Shown here: one piece after another, positions 51,768 through 59,983 of the stretch
Layout of the letters: every line of letters begins with the position of its first letter
How positions within the stretch are numbered: the first letter of the stretch is position 1
Assembly: GCA_021646415.1 (NCBI GenBank)
Contig: SOEU01000002.1
Location: 310,001 to 374,000, forward strand
Direction: 5' to 3'
DNA: 64,000 bases
From: Candidatus Brocadia sp.
GTDB taxonomy: Bacteria; Planctomycetota; Brocadiia; Brocadiales; Brocadiaceae
Notes under the pieces: generated by a model
Database searches by the model: none
What the model was told of the DNA's origin: nothing
What the model saw: the letters and a program-made list of their open reading frames with translations, nothing else
Made by a program: the position numbers and the translations under genes

Positions 51768-52778
51768 TCAACATATTCTGGGAAGTTGGTCACCTACGAG
51801 CATATCAATAATCCTCGTTCCCCCAATCACAGTTTTTAAACACACCTTGCCATGTGAATCTCCAACGACCTCTCCAATAATTTCAGCATCTTTGCCCAGA
51901 TCGTCTTCCCTGAGTATATCACGTATCCTAACAGCATCATCGGCTGAGGCAACAATTACCACCTTTCCTTCATTGGCAATATAGAGGGGGTCGTATCCCA
52001 GTATCTCGCATAACGCCCTTACGCTATCGTTCATAGGAATGCTTTGTTCTTCGATTACGATACCGTATTTTTGTGGATTTACTATTTCATTCAGCGTGGT
52101 TGCAAGACCTCCCCGTGTGGGGTCTCTCATGAATTTTATATTTGCACCTGAAGCGATTAGCTTGCAAATCATGCTGGATAGGGGGGCGCAATCGCTTTGA
52201 ATCAAGGGATTAAAACCCAGAGATTCTCTCTCGGAAAGGACTGCTAACCCGTGGTCTCCGATCGTACCGCTCATGATTATCTTATCGCCTATTGTAATGG
52301 ATGATGGGGAAAGATTTGCCCTGTCATCGACAATCCCTATCCCGCAGGTATTAATATAGAGATTATCAGCACTGCCTTTCTCAACAACCTTTGTATCACC
52401 GGTTACAATATCAACACCAGCTCCTGTTGCTGTTTCCTTCATAGAACGTACGACCTTCTCAAGCAGCGACATCTCAAGGCCTTCTTCTATAATAAACCCT
52501 GCCGAAAGGAACGTCGGTCTTGCCCCCACAACGGCTAGGTCATTAATAGTACCGCTAACCGCAAGTTTTCCAATGTCCCCGCCGGGGAAAAATAGTGGCT
52601 TAACAACATAAGAGTCTGTCGTGAAAGCCAATTTCATGCCGTTTAATTGTAAAAGTGCGGAGTCACTTAACTGAGAAAGGGCTACGTTATTGAAGTTTGG
52701 TAAAAAGAGTTGCTTGATAAGCTCATGAGTTAATTTCCCACCGCTGCCATGTGCAAGTGTTATCTTAGTATTTTTCAT
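51768..52778 (-). CDS. hypE: Hydrogenase maturation factor HypE
   Basis: A 336-residue ATPase that dehydrates a C-terminal thiocarboxamide to thiocyanate, the source of the cyanide ligands of NiFe hydrogenase. ITLAHGSGGKLTHELIKQLF opens the protein, FTTDSYVVKPLFFPGGDIGKL follows, and the protein ends in PRIC, with the required C-terminal Cys. I start at the ATG at 52778; a TTG three codons upstream is possible. It lies 109 bases after hypD on the same strand, with a palindrome between them. Confidence 0.96.
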   Translation of the reverse strand: MKNTKITLAHGSGGKLTHELIKQLFLPNFNNVALSQLSDSALLQLNGMKLAFTTDSYVVKPLFFPGGDIGKLAVSGTINDLAVVGARPTFLSAGFIIEEGLEMSLLEKVVRSMKETATGAGVDIVTGDTKVVEKGSADNLYINTCGIGIVDDRANLSPSSITIGDKIIMSGTIGDHGLAVLSERESLGFNPLIQSDCAPLSSMICKLIASGANIKFMRDPTRGGLATTLNEIVNPQKYGIVIEEQSIPMNDSVRALCEILGYDPLYIANEGKVVIVASADDAVRIRDILREDDLGKDAEIIGEVVGDSHGKVCLKTVIGGTRIIDMLVGDQLPRIC

Positions 52779-52804
52779 TTTTAGCAAAAATTATGAATAA
52801 AATT

Positions 52805-52837
52805 AACCCTGTCAGGGTTTTAAGCCCTGACAGGGTT
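52805..52837. repeat. Palindrome AACCCTGTCAGGG / CCCTGACAGGGTT
   Basis: A perfect 13-base-pair stem with a seven-base loop lies between hypD and hypE. The same stem sequence, with a three-base loop and one mismatch, forms the core of the element at 57582-57736. It has no run of T on the minus strand and is not a standard terminator. Confidence 0.75.
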
Positions 52838-52886
52838 GACTCACGAATTTCGTGCATCGGATTTTGCCTTTATCGCCTTATTCGGG

Positions 52887-54029
52887 TTACGTTTCACCAT
52901 ATTTGTACCATGCGGCACATGTTCCTTCATTTGAAACCATACATGCACCTACTGGATGCTCAGGATTACAAACCTTCTTGAAAAGTTTGCATTCGGATGG
53001 CATTTTTATACCTCTCAAGATATCACCACAGATACAGCCATTTATTTCGGATTTCGGATTTCGGATTTCTGGATTAATCCGAAATCCGAAATCCGAAATC
53101 CGAAATACCGAGAGGGCATCATACGTTGCGTAAACACCTCTTAATTTAAGGCCACTTTTCGGAATAAGCCCAAGTCCGCGCCATTCAACATCGCAGGGCT
53201 CAAAAACCCTTTCTAATAAAGAAAGTGCCTTCTGATTCCCGTCCTCTCTTGCTACCCGTGAATATTGAATTTTGACACTTGCCTCCTTCTTTACAATTTG
53301 CTCAATGAGCATGTATATTCCAAGCAATATGTCTAATGGTTCAAAACCTGCGATTACACAAGGAATATGAAATTCCTGCGCTATAAACTCATATGGTCTC
53401 GATCCGATAATGGTGCTTACGTGTGCCGGACATAAAAATCCATCGAGATCCAAATCTCTATCTTTTAGAAGTGCCTGCATAACTGGTGGCATTACCTTAT
53501 GTGCTGTAAGAACAAAATAGTTTTTTAATCTTCTCCGCTCCGCTTCAATAATCGATGCTGCAATGGTTGGCGCAGTGGTCTCAAAGCCTATAGCCAGGAA
53601 TACGATTTGTTTATCCGGATGCTTCTCCGCCAGACGTAAAGCATCAAGGGTAGAATAAACCACTGCAACTGCTGCCCCTTTAGCTCTTTCCTTTTCAAGG
53701 CTCGAAGAAGACCCGGGGACCTTCATCATATCCCCAAATGTGGTTACCAGTACTTCCTTTTCTGAAACAGAACGTGAATTTGTTTTCTGTACCATTGCTA
53801 TGGCAGTGTCTATATAACTCGTAGAAGTAACACAAACGGGACACCCGGGCCCGGAGAGTAATCGCAGATTTTTGGGGAGCAGATTTTTAAGTCCATACCG
53901 GTATATTGACATGGTATGGCTGCCGCATACCTCCATAACGGTAATCCTGTCGTGACCTTCCACAAGGGAAGCAATTTTTTTGGATATGCCCGCTGCAACA
54001 GTCCCGTTACGAAACTCATCAATGTATTT
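52887..54029 (-). CDS. hypD: Hydrogenase maturation factor HypD, with 21-codon insertion
   Basis: HypD is the iron-sulfur scaffold that, with HypC, assembles the Fe(CN)2CO unit. The 380-residue protein has VMEVCGSHTMSIYRYG, LLSGPGCPVCVTS and, at the end, CKLFKKVCNPEHPVGACMVS. Between GVYATYDALSV and NGCICGDILRGIKMP lies FRISDFGFRINPEIRNPKSE, encoded by a palindrome at 53045-53107 and not expected in the family. I start at 54029 (MKYIDEFRN); a further 20 open codons upstream come from repeat sequence. Confidence 0.94.
   Translation of the reverse strand, partial: KYIDEFRNGTVAAGISKKIASLVEGHDRITVMEVCGSHTMSIYRYGLKNLLPKNLRLLSGPGCPVCVTSTSYIDTAIAMVQKTNSRSVSEKEVLVTTFGDMMKVPGSSSSLEKERAKGAAVAVVYSTLDALRLAEKHPDKQIVFLAIGFETTAPTIAASIIEAERRRLKNYFVLTAHKVMPPVMQALLKDRDLDLDGFLCPAHVSTIIGSRPYEFIAQEFHIPCVIAGFEPLDILLGIYMLIEQIVKKEASVKIQYSRVAREDGNQKALSLLERVFEPCDVEWRGLGLIPKSGLKLRGVYATYDALSVFRISDFGFRINPEIRNPKSEINGCICGDILRGIKMPSECKLFKKVCNPEHPVGACMVSNEGTCAAWYKYGET
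53045..53107. repeat. 63-base palindrome inside hypD
   Basis: TTCGGATTTCGGATTTCGGA followed by TTTCTGGATTAATCC and then GAAATCCGAAATCCGAAATC forms a long inverted repeat built of GGATTTC units. The length is 21 codons, so the hypD frame is kept. The sequence is of the type usually seen between genes. Confidence 0.8.
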
Positions 54030-54403
54030 CATAGAAATATCAATGTTTGTATCGATACAAAAATAACCCTCACCCAGACCCTTCCCCAAGAAAGGTGAGG
54101 GTATTTTCCCTCCCTTAACGAGGGGGATAGGGGGTGATATAGTATAATGTTCTTTTGTGAGCCATTTATTGATTTTACTTTTAATCTCAGCCGATTCAAG
54201 GCAATTTCATATTGTTTATTCTAGTGTATTTTTGTATAGTTTTATTGCGCGTGTTAATATCAGCAGTGAAGATCATGTATGCTGAGCACTGAAATAATAG
54301 ACACGGTGGAATACGGTTATAAAATTTGTAACTTGCTGATTTTCATAGATTTCTTAGTGTACTCTGGGGGTAGTTTTTAAAAATACTCAGGACGGGGGGA
54401 GAT
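54030..54403. other. Intergenic region with palindromic repeat
   Basis: A 374-base gap between the divergent hypD and 72-residue genes. Bases about 54060-54143 hold a repeat: ACCCTCACCCAGACCCTTCC, CCAAGAAAGGTGAGGGT and TTAACGAGGGGGATAGGGGG. It is read in the hypD frame as MGKGLGEG, a false extension. The remainder is AT-rich, with no clear promoter. Confidence 0.6.
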
Positions 54404-54622
54404 ATGAGCAAAAATTTATATGCAATTGTAGACGGGGAGGTACATCCATTCAATTGTTACAAGATTTACACCGAACTAGACACCGTCGTTGCGTATGCCA
54501 ACACGGAAGAACATGCAATGGAGTTGGCAACTATGTATGAGCACGGAGAGATTGAGCCAGGCGCTTTTCATTGCAACAAATGCGGTGGGACGCATATGGT
54601 ATTGCAGGAAAGTGGAGAATAA
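54404..54622 (+). CDS. Small protein with C-terminal CxxCGGTH motif, unknown function
   Basis: I do not recognise this 72-residue protein. It starts MSKNLYAIVDGEVHPFNCYK and ends with HCNKCGGTHMVLQESGE. The CxxCGG could bind zinc or mark a redox site, together with Cys18. The middle (NTEEHAMELATMYEHGEIEP) is acidic and probably helical. A ribosome site (GGGGGAGAT) precedes the ATG. The VapB-like antitoxin gene begins 19 bases downstream, and both may be on one transcript. Confidence 0.7.
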   Translation: MSKNLYAIVDGEVHPFNCYKIYTELDTVVAYANTEEHAMELATMYEHGEIEPGAFHCNKCGGTHMVLQESGE

Positions 54623-54641
54623 TTTACCACTGGGAAATACG

Positions 54642-54854
54642 GTGAGAACAACAATAAACATAGAAGATGAATTGCTTGATAAGGCAGCGAAGTTGACCGG
54701 TAGTAAAGAAAAGACGTCTCTGGTCAGGCTCAGCCTCGTAGCTCTTATCACTGGGGAAAGTGCCAGGAGACTTACGAAACTGGGGGGAACTGAAAAGAAA
54801 TTAGAGATAATATCCCGTAGAAGAGCGGCAGGCACATACGATGGTTCATGTTGA
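54642..54854 (+). CDS. Orphan VapB-type antitoxin
   Basis: A 70-residue protein with a GTG start (MRTTINIEDELLDKAAKLTG). SKEKTSLVRLSLVALITGES and ARRLTKLGG follow. This is the VapB (PF09957-like) antitoxin pattern, a ribbon-helix-helix DNA-binding strand plus helix and a C-terminal tail. VapC would normally start right after it, but here the next gene, overlapping by 14 bases, is a membrane transporter. The tail (RRRAAGTYDGSC) may be altered. It appears to have lost its toxin. Confidence 0.82.
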   Translation: MRTTINIEDELLDKAAKLTGSKEKTSLVRLSLVALITGESARRLTKLGGTEKKLEIISRRRAAGTYDGSC

Positions 54855-55920
54855 CACTTATTCACTTCTCAAGAATGGCTTGAAAGAGAGAGTAAAGGAT
54901 TTGTCTCCAGCCTATTTCGCAATGGTCATGGCTACAGGTATTATTTCCCTTGCAGCCCACTTGCTAGGGATGCCATTTATCGCTTTTGCCCTGTTCTGGC
55001 TGAATATCATCGTTTATTTGGTCTTATGGTTCTTAAATGTGCTGCGAGTCATTTGGTTCAGAAGCCTGTTCTTCAGCGATATGGTCGACCATAAACGGGG
55101 TCCGGGTTTCTTCACGTCCATTGCCGGATCCTGCGTTCTCGGTAGCCAGTTTGTGTTGATCTCAGGGAACTACCGGGTAGCAATATTTTTATGGATTCTG
55201 GGAATCGTCCTTTGGATAGCTTTGACCTACACCATTTTTACCGCATTTACCATTAAGGAGAATAAGCCACTTCTGGACGAGGGCATTACCGGTGCGTGGC
55301 TGCTTGCTGTCGTTTCCACCCAGTCGATCTCTGTCCTGAGCGCCCTCATAGCATCACACTGGGAACAACCGTATAAGCTTGAGGTAAATTTCTTTGCCCT
55401 GTCCATGTGGTTGTGGGGCGGCATGCTTTACATCTGGATGATTTCCCTTATTTTCTACCGTTACACGTTCTTCAGGTTTTCTCCCGGTGACCTGACGCCA
55501 CCTTACTGGATCAACATGGGCGCAATGGCCATCTCCACGCTTGCCGGTTCTCTGTTGATTATCAACTCTCCTGACGCTCCATTCCTTCGGTCGCTGCTCC
55601 CCTTCCTGAAGGGTTTCACGGTATTTTTTTGGGCGACCGGGACGTGGTGGATCCCCATGCTTTTTATTCTGGCTGCGTGGAGGTATGTCTACAAGCGATT
55701 CCCATTGAAGTACGATCCCTTATATTGGGGAGCGATCTTTCCTCTGGGCATGTATACCGCTTGTACATTCCAGATGGCTCAGGCGATGGAACTGGAATTT
55801 CTGCACGTGATTCCGCGCTACTTTGTGTATATCGCATTGTCGGCCTGGCTGGCCGCCTTCGCCGGACTGGTTTACTTACTTGTGGGTCGCCTGATCGCTT
55901 TCATACATAAGCACAACTGA
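54841..55920 (+). CDS. TDT-family transporter (TehA/Mae1/SLAC1-like)
   Basis: A 359-residue protein with about ten membrane helices of the tellurite-resistance/dicarboxylate transporter family. SPAYFAMVMATGIISLAAHL is the first conserved helix, GPGFFTSIAGSCVLGSQFV and WWIPMLFILAAWRYVYKRFP further ones. Members move malate, sulfite or tellurite-related anions, or act as anion channels (SLAC1). Base composition is more GC-rich than the neighbours. Overlap with a toxin-less antitoxin gene and flanking broken genes suggest arrival by transfer. Confidence 0.88.
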   Translation: MVHVDTYSLLKNGLKERVKDLSPAYFAMVMATGIISLAAHLLGMPFIAFALFWLNIIVYLVLWFLNVLRVIWFRSLFFSDMVDHKRGPGFFTSIAGSCVLGSQFVLISGNYRVAIFLWILGIVLWIALTYTIFTAFTIKENKPLLDEGITGAWLLAVVSTQSISVLSALIASHWEQPYKLEVNFFALSMWLWGGMLYIWMISLIFYRYTFFRFSPGDLTPPYWINMGAMAISTLAGSLLIINSPDAPFLRSLLPFLKGFTVFFWATGTWWIPMLFILAAWRYVYKRFPLKYDPLYWGAIFPLGMYTACTFQMAQAMELEFLHVIPRYFVYIALSAWLAAFAGLVYLLVGRLIAFIHKHN

Positions 55921-56132
55921 TTAAAAGAAAGCCAAAAGGGGTCACTTATACGCCGCCCACGGTGGTTTTGCCGAAAATGAGGCAAAACAATGCAATAATG
56001 ATAACAATTCAACCTTCTTAAAGAGTGGCAACAATTAGATATGCAAAGTGACAAGACCCCGCCAGATGTCAGAAAATTGGAAATGTTAGAAAAGGAAATT
56101 GAAAATTTAATAGGTTACCGCAATAGATAATA
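55921..56132. other. Degraded sequence after the TDT gene
   Basis: No intact gene. A 29-codon frame (56041-56130; MQSDKTPPDVRKLEMLEKEI) is too short to support. It is the first part of a 750-base gap of decayed DNA that continues into the pseudogene at 56133. Confidence 0.5.
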
Positions 56133-56591
56133 ATGGCCAGGAAGAAAAAGAAGAAATCCTTGCTTCCGGGCCACAAGCGTATGAAAAGGGAGTGAAGACT
56201 TCAAGCTGCGAGACATTGGCTTCCCAAATACGAAGGGAGAATATTTTAAAAGGCTATAAGAACCATTTTGGGGTGGATTGACTCTGTGCTATAACAGAAC
56301 GACAAATGTTGGACGTTAAACTCGATCCTTCTTATGTTGCAAAAATAAAACAGTCCGTGGAGAATCAAATCAAATCAAATCAAAGCAAGGCAGAATAGGA
56401 AGCAGGAACAATTTGTGCATAAACATTGCGAAAATTCAGATGAGACATTTGCTTATATCGCGGGTTGTACTCCTGCCGTCTTCCCATACGGTATCACATG
56501 GGAAGAAGTGAATGAAGAAGCGCTGTATTTGGACAACATAGACGGCCTATTAGAGAGATTGGAAGACAATGAAGACCGTTGTCAAACTTAG
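56133..56591 (+). pseudogene. Multiply frameshifted conserved hypothetical gene
   Basis: Reading from 56133 gives MARKKKKKSLLPGHKRMKRE then stop. Other frames carry on with LKGYKNHFGVD, LDPSYVAKIKQSVENQIKSN, and finally ETFAYIAGCTPAVFPYGITW and EEVNEEALYLDNID to a stop at 56591. The order of blocks matches one family of about 150-residue basic hypothetical proteins with an FVAGYTPxGxPYGxTWEE-like end (by memory). At least three frame changes or stops are needed to join them, so the gene is dead. No ORF above 60 codons covers it. Confidence 0.6.
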
Positions 56592-56669
56592 CGCAGGCAT
56601 TGAAGCAATGGATTTCCAGTGATTTGAAAGACGACGCAGATCTGAAAAGATCGTATCCTTCTTGTATTT

Positions 56670-57350
56670 TTAAGGATTATATACGAATTTTTCCTCCAGA
56701 TATTTTGGGTTAAATTGATAATCATTTCCCCTCTGTATCTCAAACACCCTTTTCGCATGGTTCATAAATTGTTCATCCTCGTCTCGCAGGTTATCAATTA
56801 ATTCCTGAGCACTGCCGGTTAACCATTTTGAGCATACCTGCAAGTCGGCTAATCCCTTCTTACGCAAAACGACTGCAGTTTCATACTCCTTTACATATGC
56901 TTCATCTGGTATTTTCAGAAATTCCGATATTGCAAAACCAGAATGTGCTATTCCTGCCCTGAAGTGTGCCGTAGCCAACTGAGCATCTTTTGCCATCTCT
57001 GAATATGGCATACCCTCAAGAATAGTTAATAGTTCATCTGCCTTTTCATCTATCGATTTACACAAGGATGCAAGGTTTAGATTAAAATAAAGACGTGCAA
57101 CATTATTTCTATTCTCAAGGTCTTGAATGTATCTTTCATTTCCAGAGGAAATAGAACCCTGTACTGTGCTAAAGGCTAATCCACAAAGAGTTTCAACTCC
57201 GATCATGGATGGTGTTATCATCTTTAATATTGTCTGGTTAGGTGCTGTAGAGTCCGTTATCCGATGCAAAACCAAACCACCGATAATCGTTACTATCAAA
57301 GTTATTACTACAAAACTGCTATTCACCTTTTTTCCTATTGTCAACCACAT
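56670..57350 (-). CDS. Single-TM protein with chemoreceptor-like N terminus
   Basis: A 226-residue protein. The start at 57350 (MWLTIGKKVNSSFVVITLIV) has a ribosome site (AAGGAGAAA). One membrane helix (about 11-30) is followed by an extracytoplasmic helical part of about 190 residues with no second helix. The N terminus (IGKKVNSSFVVITLIVTIIG) looks like that of methyl-accepting chemotaxis proteins, but the HAMP and signalling domains are absent. It may be a shortened sensor or a stand-alone ligand-binding protein. Flanked by pseudogenes and a MITE. Confidence 0.7.
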   Translation of the reverse strand: MWLTIGKKVNSSFVVITLIVTIIGGLVLHRITDSTAPNQTILKMITPSMIGVETLCGLAFSTVQGSISSGNERYIQDLENRNNVARLYFNLNLASLCKSIDEKADELLTILEGMPYSEMAKDAQLATAHFRAGIAHSGFAISEFLKIPDEAYVKEYETAVVLRKKGLADLQVCSKWLTGSAQELIDNLRDEDEQFMNHAKRVFEIQRGNDYQFNPKYLEEKFVYNP

Positions 57351-57581
57351 ACATTTTCTCCTTTTTTCCGGAGTTTTTGCTACAAGAAAAATCTTGTTTA
57401 GTTTAACGACATTAATTATACATGTTAAGATATTCTCAAGTATTCCCATGTATTCTAGAATATTCAATAGCTGTCTAAAGTATTCAATATAGGCTTAAGC
57501 TTAAGTATTATCGGAAGATTTGGAAAAATATTTAGATCTGGACTGTTGACAATATCTTAAACAACAGATTTAATACGAAGG

Positions 57582-57736
57582 TTTAAATGGGAGCATTCCC
57601 GATTTTTTGTAACTGTTCATGGGGGCAGGACGACACAACTCTGACAGGGTTCTAAACCCTGTCAGGGTTAACACTCTGCAACATTTCACCAAAACCAGCA
57701 GAAATCACAAAAAATCGGGAACGCTCCCAGTTTAAA
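57582..57736. repeat. MITE-like element with about 29-base inverted ends
   Basis: TTTAAATGGGAGCATTCCCG through TTTTTTGT at 57582-57610 is mirrored by ACAAAAAATCGGGAACGCTC through CCAGTTTAAA at 57707-57736. The arms differ by one base and one small gap. The centre carries the AACCCTGTCAGGGTT palindrome (57637-57669) shared with 52805-52837. At 155 bases with no coding sequence it fits a miniature inverted-repeat element. Confidence 0.78.
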
Positions 57737-57811
57737 TTTGAATGAAAATCAACTATAGAATGTTTACTGTCCGGAGGCGATCATTTTTAATATGCAGAAA
57801 GGAGAAGAAAC

Positions 57812-58759
57812 ATGCCTTGTCGTATGACAGTTTTATTATGTTTGCTGGGTTTGTTCATTACGGAAATAGCCTAAGGTTTTGCGCACGAAGAAAAAATCCA
57901 TCAAATCAAGGGGAATACATCTACGAGTGAGCTATTAAAAACACCGCTTGAACATCATGGTATAAAAAGAAATCTTGGATTTCTAAATTTTTTTGAGGGG
58001 TGGCTTACACCCGGCAGACGTGTGAAGAAACCGAATTCAAGGCGCCGAGAGTGCCACTTTTGCGCATTACGCCGGCATTCTTCAAAAGGGAAGTTCGCTT
58101 TAACTATATTTATATAGATGACGAACATCATGGTGAAGCGGATGTCAATGAGTTTGCATTTGCCTTAGAATTGCCTCTTACTCTTCGTTTCAAGGTTGAT
58201 GTTGAGCCAAAGGTACTGCATGTCAATACCGTTGAAGATACCGATAATGTAGGATTTGGTGATACCAGGATTGCTCTGAGAGCCATGCTTGTTGAGAATG
58301 ATAGGGTATCGTTATCTACAGGTTCCTTAATCAATATTCCCACCGGTGATGAGGATCGTGAGTTGGGTGATGGAATAACAACTCTCGGTCAACAACTTGC
58401 CTCCTGGATAGACCTGGGACATCTCATAAGTCTCCATACCTTTTTGGGTGTGGATGTTCCCACAAGTGGAAACAACAAAGAAGATGCCGATATGGATTTT
58501 CTTTACGGCGCAGCGGTATCAAAAACTTTTACCATACACAAAAATCCTGTTTTGCATGGTATTACGCCTTTTATTGAATTAAACGGGCATAAGGGGTTTG
58601 GATTGGATGAAGAAGAACAATATTTCGTCGATCTCCTGCCGGGGGCTTCGATGGGATCTTTGCCAGGAACTTTGTGTGCTTGCAGGGTATGAATTACCCT
58701 TAAATGGTTCAGAAGAGTTTAATAAGCGCGCGTGGTTCAGCATTATAAAAGATTTTTAG
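57812..58759 (+). pseudogene. Broken outer-membrane transporter-like gene
   Basis: A start at 57812 with ribosome site GGAGAAGAAA gives MPCRMTVLLCLLGLFITEIA and then TAA (57872). The same frame continues as GFAHEEKIHQIKGNTSTSEL and on to GWLTPGRR; reading then shifts near 58000 to RVPLLRITPAFFKREVRFNY and a long body with SLINIPTGDEDRELGDGITT; a second shift near 58650 leads to LAGYELPLNGSEEFNKRAW and a stop at 58759. The body matches porin-like proteins annotated as transporters. One stop and two frameshifts break it. Confidence 0.75.
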
Positions 58760-58805
58760 TTTTTTTCTCCTTTTTTAAAAAGACAAGTTTTTGCTTTCCC
58801 TTTGT

Positions 58806-58842
58806 CCCCTCCTTGCGAAGGAGGGGAGTAGGGTGGTCAATT
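58806..58842. repeat. Intergenic repeat, CCTTGCGAAGGAGGGG family
   Basis: CCCCTCCTTGCGAAGGAGGGG followed by AGTAGGGTGGTCAATT, almost the same as the sequence inserted in cbiD at 48039-48078. It lies between the broken transporter gene and cysC. Confidence 0.75.
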
Positions 58843-58929
58843 TGGCTACGATTGCGCGTGACAGAGATATTTGAATTGTTAGTTAAAGAAGTGAATCCAA
58901 CCTACCTGTATTACATCCAGCCACATTCC

Positions 58930-59541
58930 TCAAAACTTCACATACCCCTTTCCCTCAAGATAATTTAATACTATCCTCGTTGATTCCTCAACGGTCATCT
59001 TTGAGGTGTCGATCATCAACTCAGGATGCAAAGGCTCTTCATACGGTGCTGATATGCCGGTAAATTCCTTGACTTCGCCTGCGCGTGCCTTTTTGTAAAG
59101 CCCTTTTGTATCACGCTGTTCACAGACCTCAAGGGGACATTTTACATAAATCTCTACAAATTCCCCATCTTTCAGGAGTTTCCTGACATTGTCCCTGTCC
59201 TGTCTGTATGGCGATATAAAGGCCGTTATGGTTATCATATTTGCATCCGTAAACAGCTTTGCCACCTCGCCAATGCGCCGAATATTTTCCGTACGGTCTT
59301 CGGGTGAGAAACCAAGATTTTTATTGAGACCGTGACGAATATTGTCACCATCAAGTATATACGCCAGATGTTTATTTTCAAGGAGGGCATGCTCAAGCTC
59401 AACCGCAATTGTTGACTTTCCCGAACCTGACAGGCCTGTGAGCCAGATGGTTACCCCTTTTTGTTTCATGAGTTTGATTCTATCGTCTTTGGTAATTTTG
59501 CCATGATGCCATTTGATATTGGTAGCCTTTTGCACTGTCAT
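58930..59541 (-). CDS. cysC: Adenylylsulfate kinase
   Basis: A 203-residue kinase that makes PAPS from APS. Walker A is WLTGLSGSGKSTIA, followed by LDGDNIRHGLNKNLGFSPED, the APS-binding loop, and NIRRIGEVAKLF. Full length, with no fused ATP sulfurylase. A strong ribosome site (AAAGGAGATGAC) precedes the ATG. No other sulfate-assimilation gene is in the window; it may also serve sulfation of cell-surface sugars. Confidence 0.95.
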   Translation of the reverse strand: MTVQKATNIKWHHGKITKDDRIKLMKQKGVTIWLTGLSGSGKSTIAVELEHALLENKHLAYILDGDNIRHGLNKNLGFSPEDRTENIRRIGEVAKLFTDANMITITAFISPYRQDRDNVRKLLKDGEFVEIYVKCPLEVCEQRDTKGLYKKARAGEVKEFTGISAPYEEPLHPELMIDTSKMTVEESTRIVLNYLEGKGYVKF

Positions 59542-59770
59542 GTCATCTCCTTTTATAAGTATTAATGCGTCAAATAAAAACTTCTAAAACTCTATAATTT
59601 TGACTATCACAACTATGCTTCAAAACAGGTCTTTTATATTATTTTTAAAGTTTTGAATATTATATGAACTTGTCTGAAAATGCAAACTATTTTCCTGCTT
59701 TATACAAAGGATATGGCAATACAGGTTTCTAAGGTATTTAAACATGCGGCATATCTCAGTAAAAAAATCA

Positions 59771-59983
59771 TTATTGCAAAAAACTTTCAAGCAATGCGAT
59801 CGTTTCAGCCGCCTCTTTTTCATCTAACTTTTGAATAGCATAACCTGCATGGACGATCACATAATCACCAACCTTTACATCTTCTAAAAGCTGAAGCCCG
59901 ATCTCCTTTTTCAGGCTGCCAAGTTCGACCACACCGGTGATGCCATTATTTTTAATAAGTTTCATGGGAACTGCTAAGCACAT
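59771..59983 (-). CDS. hypC: Hydrogenase maturation chaperone HypC
   Basis: A 70-residue HypC/HupF protein starting MCLAVPMKL, with Cys2 as the iron-binding residue, and GDYVIVHAGYAIQKLDEKEA toward the end, as in the family. It delivers the Fe(CN)2CO unit from HypD to the large subunit. Its ATG overlaps the end of hypF by 10 bases, so the pair is translationally coupled. hypD and hypE lie 6 kb away on the same strand. Confidence 0.96.
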   Translation of the reverse strand: MCLAVPMKLIKNNGITGVVELGSLKKEIGLQLLEDVKVGDYVIVHAGYAIQKLDEKEAAETIALLESFLQ

